This document shows, one piece after another, positions 55,221 through 64,000 of a stretch of 64,000 nt of DNA. Under the pieces are notes generated by a model. It saw only the letters and a list, made by a program, of their open reading frames with translations. It searched no databases and was not told the origin of the DNA. How positions within the stretch are numbered: the stretch's first letter is position 1; the number at the start of each line of letters is the position of its first letter. Position numbers and translations under genes: made by a program. Source of the DNA: Aphelenchoides besseyi (taxonomy: Eukaryota > Nematoda > Chromadorea > Rhabditida > Aphelenchoididae). Location: positions 1,798,001 through 1,862,000 of the forward strand of contig JAMPIQ010000003.1 in assembly GCA_024699855.1 (NCBI GenBank). Direction: 5' to 3'.

Positions 55221-56762
55221 CGAACACAACTTCATTGATTGCAATAAACTCATTTATTTAATTTGTCAGATTTCAGTTAAAAAACCAACAATACGGTTTT
55301 GCTTTGTCAATTGAAACAAACCAAAATGTTAGTTTTTTATCCAAAATCTCATCAATCTATAGCAATACGATAGTTGGAAGAGCTGAAATGATCATCTTTA
55401 ACTTTAAATGCCAATAATGTCATGAACTCAAATATCTAAATACGACACTCGAATCAAAAAGCATAAACGACAACATCTCTTTTTGTCAGTGACCAATATC
55501 GTAAGTTGTAATTAACCACAATACACGAGACAATTTTCCGAGTGATGTTAATCAGACGGTTTTTCGAGTTTGGTCGACGACTAAAATTTACTTCCGTGGT
55601 TGCTACGGACGTAAAGAAGAACAACAATTTTGTGGATGGTACGCAGTTTTGTACTCTCCAGTCAAAACTTCTAATTCAAAACAACCAATGGGCTGTGACG
55701 TGCTTAAAGCCCAGGACTTGGAATAGAAATGCAGTAACTAAAATGAGCGTTTGTAGCGGTCATTCAACTCGTGACCTTACAATATTTTTGCAGACATAAA
55801 GAATCGACTACGCCTTCAGAGTTTTGTTTGTGCTAAGCACCGTAGTATCGAATCGCTCTATTTCTTCATCTTAGTAATCCAAGACTTTCTTCATGGATTA
55901 CCTTTTTTAAAGGTAAGAAGCTACTTACCCAATTCGTTTGCGGTTGCCAATTCGTAAGACGTTTGGGATTAGAAGTTTCGTGTGTATATCAAGTTATCCT
56001 TCTCGCTAATTGCACACGTATATTTGCGTTAAGCTCAAAATCTTATCGATAATCTTTGACAATCGTTGTGGTAAACGAGACGCTGAAGACTGTCACTTAC
56101 CGTAGTAATTCAGCGGACCTTATAATTTGGATACCAAAGGAACGAGGAAGTGAGCATTGGCTCTTCTTACTTGAATGGCATCCGGGTTTCGCAAAAAACG
56201 TCTGTGCCTTTTCATTTGTGATTCACACCTGCCGCATCCTAGGGTTGATCTCTAGTGTTCGCTATACGTGTTAATGTTGCGTTCACGTTAATTGGAAGGT
56301 AAAAATTCAATCCACTTTCGTGACTAAAAGCTCTTAATCTTTACGTTTGATCTATGGCGTACTGTAAAATGGGCGTCGCATAAGTACGTGAGCTGACTGA
56401 GTACAAAAGAATAAGCTCATTCCGTGTTGTTTAAGTGGCGGTAATCAAAAGAGGAAGAGCGTAATATGGTTTCATTTCCAAACCTTTCTTCCCTGACATT
56501 TTACTTTGCGTTCTTCGCTTTCAGCTTTTTGTTTTACTTCCGATTAACATCATTTGTTTACTTCCACAAAGGTCCTAGAATTCCGGGATAGGAACGTACA
56601 ATTAAAGTAAAACTGCGTGTGGTAAATTGGTTTTTAGCGTGTTGATCGCTATTAAACAAAAATCTCGAATATCACGCAATTTCAAGTTTATCGTCATGTC
56701 CCAAAGATTCGATTAGAACTCGGTCGGTCACATTCGCCGACAGTTTCTATTGTACACTCACG
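55221..56762. other. Intergenic region
   Basis: About 1.5 kb without a supported gene. Short frames at 55542-55799 and 56056-56274 have no domains. The region upstream of 56763 should carry the receptor promoter. Confidence 0.4.
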
Positions 56763-57973
56763 ATGACCACCTGTTTCCAAGCGCCCAATGGCACACCGAT
56801 CGTCGACATGGATCAAACAGTTCCGTTGCGTAACGAACTTCTCTTCATTCACTGGTTTCTGAATGCCGCAATTGGAATCAGTGCTTTCATTCTGAACTGT
56901 CTCTTGTTCTATTTTATTCAAACGAAATCAGAACAAATGAACACGATGCGTCCGCTCTTGAATTCGAGTTGTATAATCGATTTGGTCTTATCGTTCACGA
57001 ATACGATGGCCGGACCGTTTCTGAACACAAGTCACGGTCATTTCATATGCTTTTGGAACGGCATTTTTCCGACTAACAATCGTCATCTGGTGGCACTAAC
57101 TGTCAGTGTCATCGGATGGTTTACGATTGGCTCTTGGGGTTTTTTGGTTAGTTAATCTCTAACGAAAATAGAAAGCTTACGATTTTAGACACCTGTTTTT
57201 CTTTACCGTTTGAACATCGTCAAAACGTAAGCTATGAACAGGGATGCAAATCTAATCTATTTTAGCGGCAATCGACCACAAGGCTTTCTATTGGGATTTT
57301 ACATCTTCCTCGGCGTCTTAGCCCTTGCCACTGCAATGTTCACTGCCTTCAACATCTACATCAGTCCGGCTGAGTGGTTTCGGATCAATGCGGTCAAGAT
57401 ACTTCGAAACAGCGGTTACGATATCAGTCCAAATTGTATCGTCGGCGCTCATGCGGTAATTTGAAATCAACAGAAGTCAAAACTAACTCTTGGGTTTTAC
57501 AGAGCGAACCAAAAATGGGCACCTACACGAACTATTTCACTGGCGTTATGCTGATTTCCTACGGTACGATCATCTACACGGAAATTGTTCGACGTATGTA
57601 TTTACGTCATTTGTACTCGCGAATGAGTAGCGCGACAAAGAGAATGCATCGTGATATGAATCGAACATTTTTGGCGTTGGCCATGTGTCCGGTGATAACA
57701 AGTGTATTTCCGTCGGTCTATATCAATTATACGATTGGATCGTGTCAACACTTTCCAATTCCGATGGTCATTCACTCACTAATCGTCGTTACAACTCCGC
57801 TCATCAACGCCTGCACGACGTTGTTCTTCGTTCGCCCGTATCGTCGTACGTTGCTCAAATGGTTCCGTTTAATCGACAAGAATGCTCGAGTTCGCGACGG
57901 GACAACAGATACTAAACCCGCTTCTCAGCAGCAAAACTCAAATACCGATCAATCTTCGCTTCAGGTGTTTTGA
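56763..57973 (+). CDS. Nematode 7TM chemoreceptor
   Basis: The start MTTCFQAPNGTPIVDMDQ is followed by TM1 (FLNAAIGISAFILNCLLFY), QMNTMRPLLNSSCIIDLVLS (TM2 with the MRP loop), LVALTVSVIGWFTIGSWGF (TM3), TPVFLYRLNIVKT, GNRPQGFLLGFYIFLGVLAL (TM4), YFTGVMLISYGTIIYTEIV (TM5), KRMHRDMNRTFLALAMCPVI (TM6) and VIHSLIVVTTPLINACTT (TM7). It ends FFVRPYRRTLLKWFRL with a Gln/Ser/Thr tail. PYR and the NRPxG motif match the other receptors in this window. Introns near 57150-57187, 57228-57267 and 57456-57500 keep the frame. The gene is complete and likely expressed in sensory neurons. Confidence 0.86.
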
Positions 57974-58533
57974 TGTTTGTTTTCGAACGGTGGGGATTAG
58001 GGAAAGCAAGTCGATTGGTCGCGTTGGAACTTGTGGGTTGTGGTACAAAAGTCTGTAAATTGTGGGTACGGTGGGGATCTTCAAACAATTTGTTCAAACT
58101 TCTATTTGATCTCGTGATTATTGTAATTTGTATTTGGATTCGGATAAACAGTGACGATTGTACAGCGTGCGGTTGTCAGTTTGTAATGCAAATTGCGGCA
58201 ACAATGTCACTTGTTTACAACGTTCAATTCGTTGGAATAACGTTGGGCTTCGTAGTTGAGGAGTAGTAAGAAGTTGTTTAATTGAGTTTAAAGAGTGTTG
58301 CAAGAAGTTGAGCGTTTCGATTGCCACGAATACTTCGATAACAGAGTTTCCGAGTATGAAAGCCATACACGACAAGTGTACGTATTTTCTGACCATCTGC
58401 TCGTAAACAAACAAATGAATCGGATAACAGAAATCGATGTGAACCGGTAGTTAGCAAACATGTTCGGAGATTGAAATTACAAAAGATTCGAAAATCAATT
58501 CATCAGTCTGCCTCACTGTTATAGTTTCGAAAA
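57974..58533. other. Intergenic region
   Basis: No gene supported between the receptor and the next small secreted gene. Confidence 0.4.
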
Positions 58534-58901
58534 ATGTTCGCACTCAGACTTTTCGTTGCTCTTATGGTTATCTCTGCACTTGCTGTTCAATCAAATGCTC
58601 TGAAATGCCATGTTGGTATGTTGACCGGTCACTGAGTTTGAAACAAAAGAGTTAAGGTTACGAAAAATTGCCGAATCTGAACACCGTTCAAGAGTGCAAG
58701 GAAGCTGGATCGGCGTGCGTTCTTCTGACAAGTCATCACGACAATAGTCGATTTGCGTTTGTTTCATTAGCAGAATTTTGAACTGAACTGCGGGTTTTCA
58801 GGAGCTGCGAACATAACAATATGTGCAAAGGCAAAAACGAGGTGGAAACCGAAGATTTTACAGTGAAATGTTGTCGTACGGAACTTTGCAACAAACTTTA
58901 A
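58534..58901 (+). CDS. Secreted three-finger (Ly6-like) protein
   Basis: The signal peptide is MFALRLFVALMVISALAVQS. The mature part begins LKCHV, and introns (about 58616-58654 and 58759-58800) join GYEKLPNLNTVQECKEAG, SACVLLTSHHDNS, SCEHNNMCKG and TVKCCRTELCNKL. The Cys order (C..C..C..C..C..CC..CN) and the terminal CC...CN are those of the Ly6/uPAR three-finger fold, with eight Cys. There is no GPI-type hydrophobic end, so it is probably secreted. The exact splice point of the second intron is inferred from phase. Related worm proteins act at the neuron surface or in immunity, but the specific role is unknown. Confidence 0.65.
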
Positions 58902-59311
58902 GTGAATGCATTGAGATTGTTGGAATCACGTAAAATGTTAATAAACACGTGTTAGCAGCTTGTCTTGTAAAGTCGATTAATAGATAGCCGTCTAGTTGAA
59001 TACGTGTGCAATACATGATCAGTTGTGTGTTGGCGACCAAGTTCATAGCTCAAACATTCACGCATTTTGATGTTATTTGTGAAGATACATTTGAAGTGCA
59101 TAAGATTCAAGAGAGCTGTAAGACTAATCATTGCGTTTTCTAAATGATGTTGTCTATGAATCGCATAAATGAAAGTTATTGGACGTCTTGAAGATAGTAA
59201 ACGTGTTATTTCTAGTTTTGACAAATACCCGATAGTTATTCAAACACAGCAATTGTTTATTAGCGTGCAGCAAATATACAATTTGCAAATAACAATGATA
59301 ATGTCAGTTTA
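58902..59311. other. Gap between convergent genes
   Basis: Contains an AATAAA near 58939. No gene is seen. Confidence 0.4.
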
Positions 59312-60728
59312 TCAAGGAGTCGGACTTCCCGATCCTGATCCGGCCGTGGAAGCTCCAGAACCTAAATAAGAAAGTTGAAGAACGACAACACCAAAAATAC
59401 CGCTTCCTGGCGCACCATTAGTTGTTGGATTTCCTGAACCTAAAGCCAACAAAAAATAAGAAAATTTGAAGATTTAACTACCACTTCCTCCAGTCGAGGG
59501 GAGCCCACTACCAGTTGACGGAGCGCCAGAGCCTAAAAAATACATTAGATCAAAGTTATAATTTGCTCTTACCCGATGCATTGCCCTGTTGTGGCCCAGT
59601 TCCTGTAAGAATTGTTTAAATAGTCAAAGAATATTAACATACCAGAACCGCTGCCCGATCCTCCAGTGTTTGGTTGTGTTCCTGTTCCTTTAATAAGTTG
59701 TTTACAGATCAAAAAACTGATGCTTACCACTTCCTGCTCCACTTCCCGATCCACTGCCTGATGCACTTCCTGACCCACTGCCTATAAGATAGATATAAGT
59801 TAAAAGTTGAAGAAAATGTATAAGTTTCGAGTCGCAGTTTGTCTCTTAAATAACCGACCTGGTTGCGGTTTTCCACTTCCAGAACCCGATGGTTTTGGTG
59901 GTTTCACTGGTTTCGGTTTGGATTTGCATTCATTCTTATGCTTTCTGCAGTACGCTTTACATTTGCTGTTGTTTTGGTACTTGACAGCTCGGCATGTGGT
60001 CGGCAAACAATCGTTGGCAAAACGATTTTTGTTGCAGTTCAAACACATACTGAAACAACACATTGATTTCAGTCTACAACAACAACCTACTTGCAAGACT
60101 TCGCGCACATGCTTCGTTTCACATCAAAAAAAGTAGCATAGCAAATGTGTTATATAAACGCCAAACCTTTCGGGAAATATTGACTTTCACAAAAACCTTG
60201 ACGTTTCCACGTTGCGCAACTAGAAAACTGTAAAGAACCCAGAATGATAAGCGATCTTACGTTCCATAGTTGTCGCGACAATCTCTTCCTGACGCTTCAC
60301 AATGTCCGCAGGTCATCTTACAAAAGTCAGACATGACACGTGCTAAATTATTCATCGAACAGAATCCAAGAAAACCTCTGCAATTGAGAGCCAAGTTTGA
60401 ACATTGCTTCTGATTTTTGCTCGCTCTTCTTGGACGTATCTTCAGCCCACGAATAGGACCCGAAGCGCTACGCCGCTTTTTTCCTCTTCCTTTCTTATGT
60501 GCAACCCTTTTGTGAGCTCGATTTCTGTGAACGACGGCACGATGAGCACCAGCGTGATGGGCATTTGTTTTGGCATGAATAGCATGTGCACGATGCTGAA
60601 CAGTGGATCCATGTTTTCGTCTAGAATGATTTTGAACCTGAAAACTTTCTAGCTAATTAGTCTATGATCTGAAAACCCACAGCATAGACGCTTATCACTA
60701 AGAGCAGAAGAATAATTTGAAGTCTCAT
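59312..60728 (-). CDS. Secreted ShKT-domain protein with Gly-Ser-rich tail
   Basis: The signal peptide is MRLQIILLLLVISVYAVG. A basic, His/Lys/Arg-rich region follows (HRAHAIHAKTNAHHAG, HKKGRGKKRR). Then a six-Cys ShKT/SXC domain: CSNLALNCRG, FCSMNNLARVM and FCKMTCGHC. A second Cys block runs RDCRDNYGT, SCATWKRQGFC, MCAKSCK. A third reads CLNCNKNRFANDC and KAYCRKHKNECKS. The remainder is a string of short exons, each coding GSGSG, PSTG or NPTTNGAP runs, ending GSGSPTP. At least eight introns of 40-60 bp are used. ShKT domains are common in worm extracellular proteins; the name comes from a sea-anemone peptide, and toxicity is not implied. The role may be in cuticle or mucus. Confidence 0.72.
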
Positions 60729-61366
60729 CGTTCAATTCACCCAATAGCCACTAAACAATACCACTTGATTTTTGATATTTTCCGTTTCGTTCGTATTTTA
60801 TATGTTTTTGTTATATTTACATGTGTTCTTGAACTTTGTGTTCGTTTTTGATCCACCACCACGCATACAGATAAAGTTCTGAGGCATGTTGCTGATCCCA
60901 CCCATCAGCTTTAAAGCCACCAATCTGCTTCTTTTTTCTGTTTGCGAAGTCGATTTTACCTTTTTTACTAATGCAGTACAATATCTTTTTTTTAGGGAAA
61001 AAAGACATTCGTTGATGTTTGATTCATTTGTCTTTTCATCAGAGTATATGTTCTCCTTCGTCCGCAGTCAACCTCGTTCGTTTCACATGCAGCTAAACAA
61101 ACTTGGTAAGTCTCTTGTTAATTGCAACCGCAGAAAGCCCTTGAAATAGTCCTGGTGTTCGTAAAATTCGTTGGATTTTCATTTTATAATATTTGTTAAA
61201 CTAATCAAAATTCAAGAAAATCGAATCGAGGAAGATGAGTTTGAACGAGTAAATCGAATCCAGTTAACTGTGGGCGGGTAAACAGATGAAATGCATAGCT
61301 ATCCGAATGCTGCGAAAGCACTGAGCAAATTAATTTGCTGTTTCAATATTTGCGGTTTCAACGATC
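60729..61366. other. Intergenic region
   Basis: A minus frame at 60817-61008 (MSFFPKKKILYC...) is basic and Trp-rich (LYAWWW) but has no partners. Nothing else is seen. Confidence 0.35.
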
Positions 61367-62852
61367 TCACATGTTTATTGTCTTTCCAACTCCAATTGAA
61401 ACTGATGAAATGACCTTTCTGATTTCTTTGAGGCGTTCAAACAACATTTCGAGTATTAGAACTACCATCGCAATGAACAAAACGCATAAACAAACTAAGC
61501 ACATTCCACTATACGGTGTGAAGCCTAAAAGGTGATAATTAGACCATGGCTTCATTTTTACCCAATGGCTGTTTGTATATTGCTCTATTGTTATCGTCGC
61601 AAATGTTCATAGTGTCCATGTAGGCCATGTACTTTCCCATAATTCTGCGTATTGTTGCAAAATTCGCATCGATTCCACGATTAATCAACGGTAACATCGG
61701 ATGGTTCTTGCGCATTATAAGATGAGCATCGAGAACGGGCATATTGTCATCAAATGCTTCCAACCCGCAGTGATGTAAAGACTCGTAATACGACGGTTCA
61801 TCGACCAAATGCAACAAAATAGCCGATTCAGTTTCCACCATTCTCAGAGCCATTTGATCACTATCAGCAATTTTCATCGGATTCTTTTCCAATGCTCGAA
61901 GTAAGGGAGCTGAAAACCATAATGCTCGAGAAATGTTCAAAAGTTGTTCTGTCCACTCGGAATTATGCACGACGAGACAATGGTCACCGTTTTGTATATG
62001 ATAAATTATCTCTGAAATCGAGTCGACCTCAAAATACCAATGTAACATCGATCCTAAGATGATTGAACTGAACACTCGAAGTAACACGGTTCCTTGCAAA
62101 AGAGTAAAGACGAAAAACGCAAACTTTCCACTTCGCAATGTGAAATGAACTTTCTCTGGTTGCATCATTCCAACTTTCAAAACCTGCCAAGCAGACTAAA
62201 TCAACATCTACAACTGTCTATTTTGTTGATCGGCCAACCTCTATGATATCCGGACCTTTACGTCTCTTCAGCTGGGTTTCTACTTGTCGTATAAGTACAC
62301 ATAGAATCCATTGTATTATCCACGCTAAACCTAACACAATCCATGTTGCCGAACTGTATGTCTCGAAGAAACTCCAAATATGTTCGTAGCGACTTATTCG
62401 TTGACGTTTCAGAGCCCGAGTTGAAACCTAAGAAGCGTTTAGTTGTTGCTTTACACTCGTTCTTACCTGATAAATCGGATGCGTTAACGAGTATCTTTTG
62501 TCTCGCAATGCTGTTTTCTGATATGGTGCAGCAATCAGATCGATCATCGGATTGTCGATTACCGAGTTCATTTCATTACGCACAAAATTACCCTAGAAAA
62601 ATCAAACTGTTAAGCTCGATCTGTTGTTCAAACCGAGTACGTCAAGTTGAGATCAGAATAAGTGAACGGAACAATTTTGAGTCCAACTTCTTTGGTGATA
62701 ACGTTTATTATTTCGACTAAAAGTCCCGGGTACTTGCAGTAGTTTGAGACACGTAGATGAGGAAGTTGAGAGCAAAACGGCGAGACAATCGGAAACTTTG
62801 AACCGTAGAACACATGAATTGTTCGATTATGGTCCATCTTAGCCAATTTCAT
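61367..62852 (-). CDS. Divergent ionotropic-glutamate-receptor-like protein 1
   Basis: The fold is that of worm iGluR-like receptors with a short ligand domain. S1 reads FPIVSPFCSQLPHL and CKYPGLLVEIINVITKEVG, then NEMNSVIDNPMIDLIAAPY in the next exon. TM1 is YSSATWIVLGLAWIIQWIL. FTLRSGKFAFFVFTLLQGTV and LLRVFSSIILGSML are the pore and TM3 region. S2 includes EPSYYESLHHCGLEAFDD, VLDAHLIMRKNHPML and GIDANFATIRRIMGKY. The last exon (after an intron near 61504-61543) gives TM4: GFTPYSGMCLVCLCVLFIAM. The N-terminus has a MKLAKMDHNR start without a clear signal peptide; an upstream exon is possible. The classical ligand residues of AMPA or NMDA receptors are not evident. It is a paralogue of the next gene and is transcribed the same way. 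Confidence 0.72.
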
Positions 62853-63015
62853 ACAGAAATATATGTGCAGAATTACGCAAAATAGACGCTTAGACACGTG
62901 AATGTAAAAGATCACACATTCTAAGCTGTTTTGAGCGGAAATAGTGCAATTTGATCATATGGTTTCGAAGCAAACAAAAACGTTTGGAGAATGGAGTAAG
63001 ACATGTTTATCTATT

Positions 63016-64000
63016 CTAGTGATTAGAAGATACAACAACTGAGTTGTGTTCTCTACGACCGAGCATTATTTCTACTCCAAGAATAACTAATGCAATGAAA
63101 GCAATCGCAAAACATACGACAAAAACTCCGGTGTATGGTGTGAGTTCTTAAACAACGATATTAAAAGGAGTTTTGTCGGCCACTTACTCAACGCTTCATA
63201 GCCCACAGTATCGCCACAATGTACATTGTTCTTTGCTCTTTCACTATACTTGGCAAGAATCCGTTGAAATAACAATCGATTTGTTCGAATAGCTGAATTG
63301 ACGGCCGACAAATGAGGATGATTTTTTCGAAACATCAAATGAGCACGTACACGTGGCATCGAATCGTACAGAGCGGTCAGTTCACAGTGTTTCAAGGATT
63401 CAAAAAAAGAACGATCATCGTCTTGATTGAACAAAATCCCACGATCTTCAACTACCAAATTGATCACTTCTTCTATTCGCGGTAGCACATGAATCTTGTT
63501 TCCAGTCAACGCAGAACGTAGTTCCGAGTACGGGTATTCTGTGGACGTGTTGATCTTCTCGAATATCCATTTCTGTGGATTCGTAGCTGCGATGTAAAAC
63601 TCGTTGTTTTGAAGATCTTGTAGCAATTTGGCCATCGTTTCGGGATGACGATTTTGATTCGAATGAATGATATTCGCCAAGATACATGAGCTATAAACAC
63701 CTAATAGCACTGTGCCTTGAAGAAGCGAGAAGAAGAACAACGACAACTTTCCAGATTTCGTTTTGAATTCAACATTGTCCGGCTGCATCAACATGATGCG
63801 CAGAATTCTCCAGGCAACCTAAAATTTCTTCTTCAATAAAGACAAAACTGAATGGACCTCGGCCGGACTTGGTGTTGATTGTTGAGTCAAGTTGGATTCG
63901 CAACAATAAGTGATCAAGCAGAAAACAAATTGCAGAATCCACGCAACGCCCAATGCGATCCACGTTTTATTGTCGTAAGTGGCAAAGAAGCTCCAAATTT
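63016..64000 (-). CDS. Divergent ionotropic-glutamate-receptor-like protein 2 (partial)
   Basis: This is the paralogue of 61367-62852. The visible part begins inside TM1 (IWSFFATYDNKTWIALGVAW, ILQFVFCLITYCC). After an intron (63824-63864) comes RILRIMLMQPDNVEFKTK, SGKLSLFFFSLLQGTVLLG (pore), then S2 pieces (DRSFFESLKHCELTALYD, VRAHLMFRKNHPHLSAV, AIRTNRLLFQRILAKY). The TM4 exon (after an intron near 63146-63190) reads TPYTGVFVVCFAIAFIALVI and ends VVVSSNH. The N-terminal ligand part lies beyond the right edge. The two genes align through most of S2 and TM4, which implies a local tandem duplication. Confidence 0.72.

Noticed and set aside
1..64000. CRISPR array or bacterial operon structure
   Set aside because: No regular spacer-repeat pattern was seen, and the genes have spliceosomal introns throughout.

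Overview
This window is nuclear DNA from a nematode, most likely a rhabditid-type worm outside the best-studied Caenorhabditis species. The evidence is compact genes on both strands, introns of about 36-50 bp ending in TTTCAG or TTTAG, and worm-typical families: 7TM chemoreceptors, a cuticle collagen with an N-terminal furin-type site, ShKT proteins, a fatty-acid/retinol-binding-like protein, CK1/TTBK-type kinases and divergent ionotropic-receptor-like proteins. Recognisable single-copy orthologues are hgo-1 (homogentisate dioxygenase), pcf-11 (3'-end processing) and sut-2/ZC3H14 (poly(A) binding). Exon structures were worked out by eye, so boundaries are approximate.

Layout. 0-9.9 kb: an mARC (MOSC) oxidoreductase entering from the left edge, a decayed atlastin/GBP-like GTPase, two unrecognised genes, a CK1-family pseudokinase and a FAR-like secreted protein. 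10-21.7 kb: a minimal epsin (ENTH plus one UIM), unrecognised genes, two copies of a hairpin-rich repeat, two paralogous type I membrane proteins with an ectodomain I do not recognise, and a small secreted Cys-rich peptide. 23-31.5 kb: a chemoreceptor, tRNA-Leu(AAG), tRNA-Thr(AGT), a GNAT-like gene, a TTBK-like kinase with an apparent GC-AG intron, a GPI-anchored-type protein, and an intronless two-domain basic-secretory-protein-like metallopeptidase. 32-35 kb: a small gene hit by a 5'-truncated RTE retroelement and by a Tc1-like transposon. 35-50.7 kb: sut-2, hgo-1, two head-to-head chemoreceptors (one with a SINE at its 3' end), a ribonucleotide-reductase fragment, a second GPI-anchored-type gene and pcf-11. 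51-55 kb: a 309-bp perfect inverted repeat enclosing a dead Rab1-like gene and a multi-pass membrane gene, then a collagen cut into many small exons. 56-64 kb: a chemoreceptor, a three-finger-type protein, a ShKT/Gly-Ser protein and two tandem iGluR-like receptors, the second leaving the window.

There are no operon-like metabolic clusters. The region mixes stable housekeeping genes (hgo-1, pcf-11, sut-2, mARC) with fast-turnover accessory material: sensory receptors, secreted and membrane ectodomain families, pseudogene fragments and mobile elements. The points most worth attention are the tandem BSP-like metallopeptidase (probable horizontal transfer), the perfect inverted repeat, the SINE that appears to set a new stop codon, the hairpin-rich repeat pair and the two unassigned ectodomain families.
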